A stretch of 64,000 nucleotides of DNA from JAJXWB01 sp036796555 (GCA_036796555.1 DAIRCS010000002.1:1-64000), one strand, 5' to 3'. Shown: positions 34,143 through 43,761, numbered from the stretch's first letter. Notes: generated by a model not told the origin, from the sequence alone. A program made the numbers and translations.

Positions 34143-35057
34143 TCAGTTCAAGGCAGGCTGAAACTGCCGGTCGGCGGCAAGGCAATGGCCTGCGATCGCT
34201 TCCGCGAGAATGGGAACGAGGCCGGGCGCGAGATCGTGCCCCATGCCGGGAATGATCTGCAGCCGCGCGCCGGGAACGCGCTTGGCCGTATCCACGCCGG
34301 CCTCGACGGGAACCAGCGGATCGTCGGCGCCGTGGAGCACCAGCGTCGGCGCTTTTATGGTCCGCAGCAGATCGACCCGGCTGCCGGACGCGAGGATCGC
34401 AACCATCTGCCGCGCCACGCCGGCCGGATAATAGGAGCGGTCCGCCGCCTGTTCGATCTTGGCGCGAAGTTCCGCATCGGAGGTCGGAAAGCCGGGGCTG
34501 CCGATGATGCGATAGATATTCATGCCGTGCTTGACGACGCGCTCGCGATCCTCCGGGCCCGGACGCGGCGCGAGCAGCGCCGCCATCGCCTTGGGCTTGG
34601 CGGAAGGAAGCTTGGGATCGCCGCTCGACGACATGATCGAGACGAGGCTCCGGACGCGGTCGCGATATTTCGCCGCGACGATCTGGGCGATCATGCCGCC
34701 CATCGACGCGCCGACCACATGAGCCTGGTCGATGCCGAGCTCGTCCATGAGTCCGACCGCGTCCGCCGCCATGTCGTCGAGCTTGTAGGGCGCCTCGACA
34801 GAGCGCCCGATCAGGGCGCGCGCGAAGGCCGCGGCGACGTTCACGGTTCCCGCCTTGTCGAATTTCGTCGAAAGGCCGATGTCGCGATTGTCGAAACGCA
34901 CGACGCGGAAACCGCGCTCGGCGAGCGCCCGACAGAACGGGAGCGGCCATGCGATCATCTGGGTGCCCAGACCCATGACCAGGAGAATGGCCGGGGCCTT
35001 CGGATCGCCGATTTCGTCGTAGGCGATACGGATGCCGTTCGCGGCTATTTCGGGCAT
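34143..35057 (-). CDS. Alpha/beta-fold hydrolase
   Basis: 304 residues. The nucleophile Ser is in VVGASMGGMIAQ (about residue 110), the acid in LHGADDPLVPVEAG (Asp about 245) and the His in IIPGMGHDLAPG (about 275): a complete catalytic triad. ATG 35057 opens MPEIAANGIRIAYDE, the normal beginning of such hydrolases; the open frame further upstream only shadows the SDR. It belongs with the 3-oxoadipate enol-lactonase/esterase branch in general look; no specific ester is identifiable. Confidence 0.85.
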   Translation of the reverse strand: MPEIAANGIRIAYDEIGDPKAPAILLVMGLGTQMIAWPLPFCRALAERGFRVVRFDNRDIGLSTKFDKAGTVNVAAAFARALIGRSVEAPYKLDDMAADAVGLMDELGIDQAHVVGASMGGMIAQIVAAKYRDRVRSLVSIMSSSGDPKLPSAKPKAMAALLAPRPGPEDRERVVKHGMNIYRIIGSPGFPTSDAELRAKIEQAADRSYYPAGVARQMVAILASGSRVDLLRTIKAPTLVLHGADDPLVPVEAGVDTAKRVPGARLQIIPGMGHDLAPGLVPILAEAIAGHCLAADRQFQPALN

Positions 35058-35106
35058 TGACCATTCTCCATTTTCTGCGCCGCGCCGGAACCGGACGTCC
35101 GCCCGT

Positions 35107-35898
35107 TCACGCGCCGCCGCTCTTGCCGAGCGCGCCGCCGATGGCCCGCAGCAGCCAGCTCGGCTGATACTTGATCCATTGCACGGCCAGTTCGTTGGCG
35201 ATCCCGGCGACATGAACCGGCTTGCCCGCCATGCACGCGCGATAGCCTTCCTGCGCGACCGTCTTGGCGTCCATGATCATCGCGCTCGGCATTTTGCCAA
35301 GTTCGGTTCCTTCCACCATCCCCGTCTCGGTGACCCCGGGACACAGCGTCGTCACCGTGATCCCGCTGCCGGCCAGCTCCTGCGACAGCGCGTCGCCGAA
35401 GGAGCGGACATAGGCTTTGGAGGCCGCATAGACCGCCAGATTCGGCACGGGCATGAAGGAGGCGATCGAGGCGACGTTGAGGATTCGCCCGCGCTTGCGC
35501 TCGATCATCGGGCCGAGGAAGAGATGGGTCATCGCCGTCATCGCCATGACGTTGACCTGCAGGAGCTGCATTTGCCGGTTGAGGTCGAGGGCGCTGAAAC
35601 GACCCTCGACCAGCAGTCCCGCGTTGTTCACCAGAAGATCGATCTGCGCGCCCGCGTCCCGCAGCGAGTCGAACAGGGCTTGCGGCGCGTCCGGCTCGCT
35701 CAGGTCGACGGATGCGATCGTCGCCTTGACGCCGTGCGCGGCGCGCAATTCGTCGGCGAGTTCCTGCAGCTTGTCGCGGCGGCGCGCCGCCAGGACGAGG
35801 CTGTGCCCGTTGGCGGCCAGCACGCGCGCAAGCTCCTGGCCGATCCCCGCCGAAGCGCCGGTGACCAGCGCGCAGGGCTTCTCGTTCTCCTTGGCCAT
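35107..35898 (-). CDS. SDR-family oxidoreductase (DltE-like)
   Basis: 263-residue classical SDR: TGASAGIGQEL (residues 14-24), VNNAGLL, catalytic Ser in NVASIASF and YAASKAYVRSF with Tyr/Lys, then CPGVTETGM. The C-terminal region (VQWIKYQPSWLLRAIG) is a membrane-associated-looking amphipathic tail seen in DltE-like SDRs. It stands between the hydrolases and the MFS gene on the same strand; probably reduces a ketone or acyl-derived carbonyl. Confidence 0.87.
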   Translation of the reverse strand: MAKENEKPCALVTGASAGIGQELARVLAANGHSLVLAARRRDKLQELADELRAAHGVKATIASVDLSEPDAPQALFDSLRDAGAQIDLLVNNAGLLVEGRFSALDLNRQMQLLQVNVMAMTAMTHLFLGPMIERKRGRILNVASIASFMPVPNLAVYAASKAYVRSFGDALSQELAGSGITVTTLCPGVTETGMVEGTELGKMPSAMIMDAKTVAQEGYRACMAGKPVHVAGIANELAVQWIKYQPSWLLRAIGGALGKSGGA

Positions 35899-35960
35899 CC
35901 GCCGTTTCCTTCCGATCCCGGATGATCCGCGCTTTCCCAGGTCCGCCGCTTGCGCGCGTC

Positions 35961-35989
35961 GCCGCCGCCGGCAATTCGCCGGCGGCGGC
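35961..35989 (-). terminator. GC hairpin downstream of the MFS gene
   Basis: Twelve-base perfect stem GCCGCCGCCGGC / GCCGGCGGCGGC around loop AATTC, ten bases beyond the MFS stop codon on the minus strand. No T tract follows, so termination strength is uncertain. Confidence 0.5.
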
Positions 35990-35999
35990 TCTTATGCGC

Positions 36000-37355
36000 T
36001 CACTCCGCCGGAACGGCCGCCGGGGCGCGACGGCCGGCGGCGGCGCGGATCGACAGCAGCAGCACCGCCGCGGACACCACATACAGGCCGATGACGAAAT
36101 ACAGGCTGTAGATGTTGTTGCCGGTCTGCTTGACGATGAGGCCGTTGATCGAGGGACTGACGGCCGGGCCGAGGTTTCCGAGGCTGCTGATCAGCGCCAG
36201 GCCGCCGGCGGCCGCGCCGGCCGAGAGATATTCGCTCGTCAACGCGAAGAAGAGCGGCGTCGCCGCGGCGATACCGATCACGGCGAACGACAGGGCCAGG
36301 ATCGAGCCGACCAGATTGCCCTGCAGCAGGCCCGTCACGAACAGGCCCACGGCGGCGATGAGCATGCAGGTCGCGTAGTGCCAGCGCCGTTCGCGCCACG
36401 CGTCCGAATTGCGGCCGATCAGAACCATGCCGACGATACCCACGGCGTTGGGAATGGCCGCATAGACGCCGATGAGGAAAAAGTCCTTCACGCCCCAGCT
36501 CTGAATGAGGGTCGGCAGCCAGAACACCATCGTGTAGGTTCCGCCCAGCAGCAGGAAATACACCAGCGACAAGGCGTAGATTCGCGGGTCGCGCAGGCAC
36601 TGGCCGAACGTCGACGTGCGCTCCGACTCCACATCCTTGACGTCGTGCGCGAAAGCGTCCTGGAGCAGCGCCTTCTCTTCGGTCGAAAGCCATTTCGCCT
36701 GCGCCGGCTTGTCCTCGAGCAGGAGGTAGACGAGAACGCCGAGGATGACCGCGGGCACGCCTTGCACGAGGAACAGCCACTGCCAGCCGTGAAGCCCCGA
36801 GAAGCCGTCGAAATATTTCAGGATCGCGCCGCAGAGCGGTCCCGCGAACACCGAGGCGATCGTGGTCGCCGTCATGAAGATCGCGATCACCTGCCCGCGC
36901 CGCGCCGACGGATACCAATAGGTGAAATACAGAATGACCCCGGGGAAGAATCCCGCCTCGAACGCGCCGAGCAGGAACCGCACGACGTAGAACCGCCACG
37001 GCGTCGTCGCAAACATCATCGCAATCGCCGCCAGGCCCCACAGGACCATGATGCGCAGCAGCGTCTTGCGGGCGCCGATCTTCTCGAGGAACAGATTGCT
37101 CGGCACTTCGAAGATGAAATAGCCGATGAAGAAGATGCCCGCGCCGAGACCGTAGACCGCATCGTCGAACGTCAGGGTCTGCTTCATCTGGAGCTGTGCG
37201 TATCCGACGTTGATGCGATCGAGATAGGCGACGATATAGGCGACGAGCAGCAGAGGTATGATGCGCCAGTCGATTTTCGAGAAGACGGCCTTGAAGGCCG
37301 GGTCTCGTAAATTCAGGGATCCTGCCGATCCTTCGGTCGTGGCGGATAGGTGCAT
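36000..37355 (-). CDS. MFS transporter, anion:cation symporter (phthalate/tartrate permease-like)
   Basis: 451 residues with twelve hydrophobic segments. The N-terminal half has LLLVAYIVAYLDRINVGYAQLQM, the DR-N-G signature of the ACS family (tartrate, phthalate, 4-hydroxyphenylacetate permeases), and GYFIFEVPSNLFLEKIGARKTL at the 2-3 loop. A soluble loop of about 50 residues (LSTEEKALLQDAF) separates the halves. Substrate is probably an organic anion; neighbours do not define it. The C terminus is Ala/Pro/Arg-rich. Confidence 0.88.
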   Translation of the reverse strand: MHLSATTEGSAGSLNLRDPAFKAVFSKIDWRIIPLLLVAYIVAYLDRINVGYAQLQMKQTLTFDDAVYGLGAGIFFIGYFIFEVPSNLFLEKIGARKTLLRIMVLWGLAAIAMMFATTPWRFYVVRFLLGAFEAGFFPGVILYFTYWYPSARRGQVIAIFMTATTIASVFAGPLCGAILKYFDGFSGLHGWQWLFLVQGVPAVILGVLVYLLLEDKPAQAKWLSTEEKALLQDAFAHDVKDVESERTSTFGQCLRDPRIYALSLVYFLLLGGTYTMVFWLPTLIQSWGVKDFFLIGVYAAIPNAVGIVGMVLIGRNSDAWRERRWHYATCMLIAAVGLFVTGLLQGNLVGSILALSFAVIGIAAATPLFFALTSEYLSAGAAAGGLALISSLGNLGPAVSPSINGLIVKQTGNNIYSLYFVIGLYVVSAAVLLLSIRAAAGRRAPAAVPAE

Positions 37356-37508
37356 CGTTGTCTTCTCCCCGGCTGTCTGTTTCTTCTTCCGCGCAAATGC
37401 GCGCCAGCGGCCGAAACCGCGGCCAGTCTCGTATCTTCTCCTCCGGGAAAGGCGGCGCGGCGTCGCCTGGCCGCCAATCTCCGGAATGAAGCAGCTTCTT
37501 CCGGCCGG

Positions 37509-39062
37509 CTATTTGCCTTTGCGCGCGGCGCCGGACGCTTCTTTTCTTGCTGATGATTTCGACGATCCCGTCGATGACGGAACGACGATCTCCGCGACCG
37601 GCGGCGCATCGGCCGCCGGCGACGCATCGGCGGCGGCCGGCGGAGCGACGACCGGCGGGAGCGCCTCGATGGCCTTGAGCGCGTCCTGCAGGTGCTTGAC
37701 GATCTCCCAGGACTCTTCCTGCGAGACGACGCGACGACAGGCGGTCAGGCCGAATTCCAGCAGGCCTGCGTAGCTGTGCACGGTGATGTTCAGCGCGCTG
37801 CCGTGATAGGGAATCGACACCGGGAAGTAATGCGTCATCCGCGCGCCCGCCATGTAGAGAGGCATCGGCGGTCCGGGGAAGTTCGAGATCAGCGCATTGC
37901 CCCCCCCCGGAAGACGGCCGGCCAGATTGGACCGCCCGAGCAGCGCCGCCATCCCGGTCATCAACCAGGGCGCGCCGGTGATCGGCACATTGATGCCGAG
38001 CGCCGGCTTGAGCTCCCGCACGACGGCCTTCGCCGCTTCCGACGAGGCGTGGATGGCCTTGAACCGGGCCGGAATGTCCGCGATGTCGGTGGCGAGATCG
38101 ACGCGGACGGACGACACCTGGTTGTTCATCGACGTGTCGCCTTCGGCGCGCAGGCTGACCGGAACCATGGCGATCAGCGCTTCCTTGGGCAGCAGATCGC
38201 GTTCCTTCAGGAAGCGTTCGAGCGCGATGCTGCACGCCGCCATCACGATCGTGTTGACGGTGCCGCCGACCCGCTTGCCCAGCGCCTTGATGTCGGAGAG
38301 CGGAACGGTCAGCGTGCTGTAGGAACGCTGATTGGTGATCGACTGATTGAAGATCGTCTTGGGCGCCAATCCGAGGTTCAGCGGGCGCTCGCCTTCGGGC
38401 GTCCGCTGGCTGGCGATCACGCCGGCCGCCGTGGCGAAGGCCTTCGCCGTCGAGGGAAGCGCTTCGACGATCTTGCGATATTGCTGCGCCGCGTTGGTCG
38501 TCGCCGCCTGCAGCAGTTCCGTGACGCCGAGCTGGTACTGGCCGCTCGATCGCTTGCGCCGCGGCGGCGGGACCTCGCGTATTTTCGGCGACGTATCGTA
38601 GAGCACCTTCGCCAGCTCGACGCCGGCCTTGCCGTCGACGCCGCTGTGATGGGCCTTCGTGTAGAAGGCCATCTGCCCGTTTTCGAGACCGTCGATGACG
38701 TACATTTCCCAAAGCGGGCGGCTGCGGTCGAGCAGGGTCGAATGCAGCCGGGCGACGAGCTGCTCGAGCTGCGCCATCGTGCCGGGACGACGGAGCGTCA
38801 CGGTGCGGATGTGATAGTCGAGGTCGATGTCGTCGTCCTCGATCCAGACGGGTTCGGCCAGTTCGAACGGCATGGGCGCCAGCTTGCGCGTCAGCACCGA
38901 GGCGAGATGAAGGCGCTTGCCGATCATCGCCTTCACGTCTTCGTAATAATCGCCCTCGTAGCCCGCGGGCAGCTCGAAGAGCATCAGGCTGCCGACGTGC
39001 ATCGGCGTTTCGGGCGTCTCGAAATGCAGAAACGAGGCGTCGATGCTGCTGAGCTGGTCCAT
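37509..39062 (-). CDS. Wax ester synthase/diacylglycerol acyltransferase (WS/DGAT)
   Basis: 517 residues. The HHxxxDG acyltransferase motif is HHSGVDG at 138-144 and the family C-terminal region includes NVPITGAPWLMTG and NALISNFPGPPMPLYMAGA. The enzyme transfers fatty acyl groups from acyl-CoA to fatty alcohols or diacylglycerol, giving storage lipid. The last ~50 residues form an Ala/Pro/Ser/Lys-rich tail not expected for the core family. It lies after the acyl-CoA ligase (gap 119 bases), which could supply acyl-CoA. Confidence 0.88.
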   Translation of the reverse strand: MDQLSSIDASFLHFETPETPMHVGSLMLFELPAGYEGDYYEDVKAMIGKRLHLASVLTRKLAPMPFELAEPVWIEDDDIDLDYHIRTVTLRRPGTMAQLEQLVARLHSTLLDRSRPLWEMYVIDGLENGQMAFYTKAHHSGVDGKAGVELAKVLYDTSPKIREVPPPRRKRSSGQYQLGVTELLQAATTNAAQQYRKIVEALPSTAKAFATAAGVIASQRTPEGERPLNLGLAPKTIFNQSITNQRSYSTLTVPLSDIKALGKRVGGTVNTIVMAACSIALERFLKERDLLPKEALIAMVPVSLRAEGDTSMNNQVSSVRVDLATDIADIPARFKAIHASSEAAKAVVRELKPALGINVPITGAPWLMTGMAALLGRSNLAGRLPGGGNALISNFPGPPMPLYMAGARMTHYFPVSIPYHGSALNITVHSYAGLLEFGLTACRRVVSQEESWEIVKHLQDALKAIEALPPVVAPPAAADASPAADAPPVAEIVVPSSTGSSKSSARKEASGAARKGK

Positions 39063-39181
39063 TCCGTGCCTCCGTATTGCGAGCGCGGCGGCGATCCGTT
39101 CAGGCCGCGCGCGCGAGTTTCAGCGAGAGCTTGCGGTTCGCGATCGTTCGACGTCGCGCTGCGCGGACGCCGGGCGAACCA

Positions 39182-40882
39182 CTAGGCCTGCGCTTTCGCC
39201 TTTTGTGCTTCCTCGTCGTAGAGATCCTTCTTCGAGATCTTGCCGACCGCCGTCTTCGGCAGCTCGGGCCGTATCTCGAGCGCGTGGATCATCTCGTGCT
39301 TGCCGAGCTTGTCCTTGAGGAAGTCCTGCAGCTCCTTGAGCGCGAAGGGCGTGGCGTCGGCCTTGAGCTTGATGAAGGCTTTCGGCGACTGGCCGCGATA
39401 TTCGTCGTGAATGCCGATCACGGCGACCTCTTCGACCGAAGGATGCTTGTAGACGGCTTCCTCGAGGACGCGGGGGTAGACGTTGTAGCCGCTGCACAGC
39501 AGCATGTCCTTGGTGCGGTCGACGATGTAGACGAAGCCGTCGTCGTCCATGTAGCCGACGTCGCCGGTGCGCAGGAAACCGTCGGACGTCATCACCTCGG
39601 CCGTCGCGTCCGGCTTGTTCCAGTAGCCCTTCATGACGTTCGGGCCCTTGATGCAGATTTCGCCGCGCTCCCCGAGCGGCACATATGTCGTCGAATCCTC
39701 GACGCTCAGGAACTTGATGACGATGCCCGGCGACGGCAGCCCGCAGGAGCCGATCTTCCGCATGGCTCCGGCCTGCCCCGGCGTGAACGTGCCGGTCGGC
39801 GACGTCTCGGTCATCCCCCATCCTTCGGACGGATAGACGCCGGTGATCGCGGTGAACTGCTCGGCCACCTCGACCGGCAGCGGCGCGCCGCCGGACCCGC
39901 AATACCTCAGCGAGCGCAGGCTGTAGTTGGGCGTCTCGGGGTTGTGGATCAATGCGGTGAACATCGTCGGAACGCCGCAGAAGACCGTCACCTGCTTGTT
40001 CGTGATGTCGGCCAGCACGCTCTTGGGATCGAAGCGCACGTGCTGGATGATCTCCGATCCGCTGAGGATGCCGAACAGCACGTTCACCGTAAGGGCGTAG
40101 ATGTGGAACGGCGGCAGCACGGCGAGCATGCGCTCCTGCCCTTCGTGCAGGACCCCGCCCGCCGTCGCCCAGGACTGGCGAGCGGCGCAATTGAGGTTGG
40201 CGTGCGTGAGCATGGCGCCCTTGGGCAGGCCGGTCGTGCCGCCGGTATATTGAAGCACCGCGATCGCCTCGGTCGGATCGCCGATCGGATACGCTTCGTA
40301 CTTGCCGTCATTGTTGAGCAGTTCGGCGAAGCTGACGTGGCGGTCGTCCCATTGCGGCGCGCTCACTTGCTTGCCGGCCTTCAATTCCGCCGCGACGGCC
40401 GCGGGGTCGGCGGCCATTTCCGCCAGATTGCCGACGATGAGCTTCTTCAGCCGCGTCTTGCCGAGCATGCCCGCCATCTGGGGATAGAGGGCCGCCATGT
40501 CGAGCGTGATGACGAAATCGGTGCGGCTGTCCTCGATCTTGTGCTCGAGGACCTTGGCGGCGTCGAGCGGCGAGTAGTTGACGACGGTTCCGCCGGCCTT
40601 CAGCACGCCGAGGAAGGAGATGATGTAATGGGGCGAATTCGGCAGGAACAGGCCGACATGCACGCCCGGCTTGACGCCGAGCTTCTGCAATCCGCGCGCG
40701 GCCCGGTTCACCAGATCGCCGAGTTCGCGATAGGCGATCCGCTTGCCCATGAACTCGATTGCGGGATTGTCCGGATATCTGGCGACGGTGTCGTCCAGTA
40801 TCTGCTGCACCGCGCCGGGAGCGATGTCGATATCCCAGCGCACGCCGGCGGGGTAGGACTTGATCCACGGCATATCGTTCAT
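39182..40882 (-). CDS. Acyl-CoA synthetase / AMP-dependent ligase (long-chain-fatty-acid-CoA ligase-like)
   Basis: 566 residues of the ANL superfamily. P-loop YTGGTTGLPKGAML (about 195), A5 motif GWGMTETSP (about 345), A7 TGDVGYMDDDGFVYIVDRTKDML and A8 SGYNVYPRVLEEAV, and the C-terminal Lys in PKTAVGKISKKDL. ATG 40882 follows AGGAAGGAA and begins MNDMPWIKSY; a start at 40912 would lack a site. Activates fatty acids for degradation or for the neighbouring acyltransferase. The last residues are Lys/Ala-rich. Confidence 0.9.
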   Translation of the reverse strand: MNDMPWIKSYPAGVRWDIDIAPGAVQQILDDTVARYPDNPAIEFMGKRIAYRELGDLVNRAARGLQKLGVKPGVHVGLFLPNSPHYIISFLGVLKAGGTVVNYSPLDAAKVLEHKIEDSRTDFVITLDMAALYPQMAGMLGKTRLKKLIVGNLAEMAADPAAVAAELKAGKQVSAPQWDDRHVSFAELLNNDGKYEAYPIGDPTEAIAVLQYTGGTTGLPKGAMLTHANLNCAARQSWATAGGVLHEGQERMLAVLPPFHIYALTVNVLFGILSGSEIIQHVRFDPKSVLADITNKQVTVFCGVPTMFTALIHNPETPNYSLRSLRYCGSGGAPLPVEVAEQFTAITGVYPSEGWGMTETSPTGTFTPGQAGAMRKIGSCGLPSPGIVIKFLSVEDSTTYVPLGERGEICIKGPNVMKGYWNKPDATAEVMTSDGFLRTGDVGYMDDDGFVYIVDRTKDMLLCSGYNVYPRVLEEAVYKHPSVEEVAVIGIHDEYRGQSPKAFIKLKADATPFALKELQDFLKDKLGKHEMIHALEIRPELPKTAVGKISKKDLYDEEAQKAKAQA

Positions 40883-40996
40883 TGCGTTTCCTTCCTCGAA
40901 TTTTCTCGACATCCGCTTTTCATGCGGCCGCGCGCAAGCGCCCGACAGCGAGGGCCATCCCCCGAAGCCGGTGGCGGCGAGTTCAATGACGGCTTG

Positions 40997-41015
40997 ATAC
41001 GGTCGACGACCGTAT
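40997..41015. promoter_or_regulatory. 19-bp palindrome upstream of the acyl-CoA ligase gene
   Basis: ATACGGTC-GAC-GACCGTAT with perfect eight-base arms, 115 bases upstream of the ligase start. The size and symmetry suit a TetR-type operator, but no TetR gene lies in the window, so the cognate regulator is unknown. The rest of 40883-41142 shows no gene. Confidence 0.5.
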
Positions 41016-41142
41016 TCATGTCGGAATGTCCCTCCCGGCGCCGCGATGCCGTGCGCATCTGCGTGTCACGTTTTTCTATTTTGACGAGGACGCTACCCAG
41101 CGTGACAATGCGATGAAAGGTGCGGATTGCCCGCCCGCCCGG

Positions 41143-42219
41143 TTACTTTGGGACAAAGCCGCCTGCGCTCAACGCGCCCGGCGCCAGCCTCTCCGCCGTC
41201 CGGAAGGCCGACGGGCTCTTGCCGGTCCAGCGCGCGAACGCGTGGCGGAAGTTCGCGGCGTCGCTGTAGTCGAGCCGCGCGGCGATCTCGTCGTTGGTCA
41301 TCTGGGTGTCGCGCAGATACACGATCGCAAGCCGCATCCGCACGTCCGCGACCAGATCCCGATAGGTGAGCCCCTGCGCCTCCAGTTTGCGGCGCAACGC
41401 ACGCGGATGCAGCGCCAGTTCGCCGGCCATCGCCTCGATGGCCGGAAACCGGCCGGGCTGTTCGAGCAGCGCGCGGCGAATGTCGGCGGCGATCCCGCCG
41501 TCCAGGTTCGTGTCGTCGAGGAATTGCTGGCACATCCCGGCGGCCGTCGCCCGCGCCGCCGCATCGGGATGCGCCTTGGGGCCGTCGATCCATGCGGCGT
41601 CGAATTCCAGTTCGCTGCCGGTTTGCTCGAACAGGACGGGGCAGGCGAATATCCGCTTGTAGAGCCTTGCGTGCGGCGGCGGCGGATAGGCCGCGCGCAG
41701 GCGTGAAAATTCGAACGCACGGCCGTAGACCGCCTTGCAGAGGGTCTGGCAGGTCGCAAAGGCGAATTCCAACACGAAGCGATAGAGATCGTCGGCGGGG
41801 TTTCTCGACAGCAGGGGCCCCAGAACGAAGGTCGCGACGTCCCCGTCGCGCGCGAAGAAGATATCGGCGACCATCCCGAGGTCGCGGCCGTATTTGGTCG
41901 CGAACCGAATGGCCTCGGCGGGGGTCGAACTGCTCAGCAGCGCATAGCCGTACATGCCGTAGGTCATGACGTGCATGCGCTGGCCGGCGCGAAGCGCGAT
42001 GGCCGGGTCTTTCGACAGGCGCAGCGCGTTCCGGAATACGATTTCGACCTGCCGGTAGGACACGCGCGTATCCGGCGATCTGAGATCGGAAGGCGCGAGT
42101 TCCGTTCCCGCCAGCACGCGCGACGACGCGATTCCCTCTTCCGCAAGAGCGTCGACGACCGCGACGATCCGCGGCGCGACGTGAGTCCGCTGCACAAGAT
42201 TGGGCGACGGCTGAAACAT
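41143..42219 (-). CDS. AraC-family transcriptional regulator (first of a tandem pair)
   Basis: 358 residues. N-terminal sensory domain of the arabinose_bd type (opening MFQPSPNLVQRTHVAPRIV, with YGMYGYALLSSSTPAEAIRFA near 100), then two C-terminal helix-turn-helix motifs (about 265-355): ALHPRALRRKLEAQGLTYRDLV and ARLDYSDAANFRHAFARWTG-KSP. ATG 42219 follows GAAGAAGGCGGG. Exactly the same length as the next gene and clearly paralogous. These regulators often respond to lipids or aromatic acids and may control the ligase/acyltransferase genes. Confidence 0.9.
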   Translation of the reverse strand: MFQPSPNLVQRTHVAPRIVAVVDALAEEGIASSRVLAGTELAPSDLRSPDTRVSYRQVEIVFRNALRLSKDPAIALRAGQRMHVMTYGMYGYALLSSSTPAEAIRFATKYGRDLGMVADIFFARDGDVATFVLGPLLSRNPADDLYRFVLEFAFATCQTLCKAVYGRAFEFSRLRAAYPPPPHARLYKRIFACPVLFEQTGSELEFDAAWIDGPKAHPDAAARATAAGMCQQFLDDTNLDGGIAADIRRALLEQPGRFPAIEAMAGELALHPRALRRKLEAQGLTYRDLVADVRMRLAIVYLRDTQMTNDEIAARLDYSDAANFRHAFARWTGKSPSAFRTAERLAPGALSAGGFVPK

Positions 42220-42394
42220 GATCCCGCCTTCTTCCCGCCTGGACGGGTCGCCCGTCGTCGCCGGGCGCGACGTCCGCGGCGGTCCTCGACGATCCGCGGT
42301 CGGCAAGCTAGCGGCGTCGCATTCGGGACGGAAGGTTCGGTCTGTCCGGTTGGCGGGTGATTTGCGGACAGGCCGCGGCGGGCTGGAAGGCGCG

Positions 42395-43471
42395 CTATTC
42401 CCGCGTCGCGCTCCGGAAATCGGTCGGGCTCTTGCCGGTCCAGCGAATGAAGGCGTGCCGGAAATTCGCCGCGTCGCTATAGCCCAGGCGGCCGGCGATC
42501 TCCTCGTTCGTCATGCGGGTCTTGCGCAGATATTCGATGGCCAGCCGCATCCGCACTTCCGCCAGCAGGTCGCGATAGGAGGTGCCCTCGGCCTCGAGCT
42601 TGCGCCGCAGCGCGCGCGGATACATCGAGAGCTTCTCGGCGACGGCTTCGATGCTCGGATACCGGCCGGGCTGCTCGATCAGGATGCGCCGGATGTCCGC
42701 GGCGACGCCGCCCGCGCGATTGACCTCGTCCAGCAATTGCTCGCACATTTCCCGCGCCATCGCATGAGAGCGCGGATCGGCGAGCCGGGCCAGCCCGTCG
42801 TTTCGGACATGCTCGTAGCCGCACCTGTCCTGCCGGAACAGAATCGGGCAGCCGAACAGGCTGTCGTAGGCCGCGGCGTATCGAGGCTGCGCATAGTCGA
42901 GAAATACGTGAGAAAACGCGAATTGCGGGCCGATCCGATCCTTCGTCGAAACGAGATGCGCCGACAGGGCGAATTCGACGGCGAACCGATGCACGTCGTC
43001 GATCGGATTCGGCCAGTGCAGCGGTTCGAACGTCACCGTGACGCGCGCGTCGTTCCAATCGACCGAGAAATCGCAGAACGGGCCGACCACCAGAATGTAT
43101 TTGGCGGCGAAATCGCGCGCCGCCTCCTGCGTCGGACTGCTGAGCAGCGCATAGCCATACATGCCGTAGGCGGTGACGTGCATCCGCCGCCCGGCCCGCA
43201 ACGCCACCGCGGGGTCGCCGGACAGGCGCAGGGCGTTGCGGATCACGACGTCGATCTGCCGATAGGACACCTTCGTCGTATGGCTGTCGAGTTGCGTCTC
43301 GAGAAGGCCCGTCCCCTCGAGCGCATCGGATGGAGCGACGCCCTCCTGCGCCAGCTCGGCCACGATCGCGGCGATCGAATGCGGCAGATAGATGCGCTGC
43401 TCGAAGCTCGGCAACGATCGCCGGTCCGGCTCATGACCGTTCGAACCTTGTCGTCCGTCCGCCACAGCCAT
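42395..43471 (-). CDS. AraC-family transcriptional regulator (second of a tandem pair)
   Basis: 358 residues with the same architecture as the neighbour at 41143: arabinose_bd-type N terminus (YLPHSIAAIVAELAQEGV, then MHVTAYGMYGYALLSSPTQEA) and two HTH motifs (MYPRALRRKLEAEGTSYRDLL, GYSDAANFRHAFIRWTGKSP). ATG 43471 is set by GGGAGG upstream and by alignment with the paralogue; the frame is open to 43858 but that part has no family counterpart and overlaps the DUF2325 gene. The gap 43472-43761 has no gene that I can support. Confidence 0.9.
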   Translation of the reverse strand: MAVADGRQGSNGHEPDRRSLPSFEQRIYLPHSIAAIVAELAQEGVAPSDALEGTGLLETQLDSHTTKVSYRQIDVVIRNALRLSGDPAVALRAGRRMHVTAYGMYGYALLSSPTQEAARDFAAKYILVVGPFCDFSVDWNDARVTVTFEPLHWPNPIDDVHRFAVEFALSAHLVSTKDRIGPQFAFSHVFLDYAQPRYAAAYDSLFGCPILFRQDRCGYEHVRNDGLARLADPRSHAMAREMCEQLLDEVNRAGGVAADIRRILIEQPGRYPSIEAVAEKLSMYPRALRRKLEAEGTSYRDLLAEVRMRLAIEYLRKTRMTNEEIAGRLGYSDAANFRHAFIRWTGKSPTDFRSATRE

Positions 43472-43761
43472 CGCCGCCTCCCTGCGCGCGATCCTCCCGC
43501 CCCGGCTCAATGGCCACTTTGTCGAGAAGGTAAGCTCGATTTCGCGCGCAATGCAACGATCGCGGTGGAGGTTCGACAGACGGCCGCCCCGCGGGGCGAG
43601 CGGTCGCCGGGAGGTCGTCCTCAAATCACCTAGACGACGGCCCAAACGCACCTTGCCCGAAGCGTCAATGATCGGTAGCGCGGCGATCTCATCGGTCGGA
43701 AATCCGGATCGGCTCCGCACGATCATCGAATCCGGCCGCGCTTCGGACGTTTCGCACGGAT

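Noticed and set aside
35992..38712. 906-codon minus-strand frame spanning the MFS and WS/DGAT genes
   Set aside because: It is out of frame with both real genes on that strand and yields only Arg-rich sequence.
39077..41116. 679-codon plus-strand frame opposite the acyl-CoA ligase
   Set aside because: The minus strand has all ligase motifs; this is its shadow.
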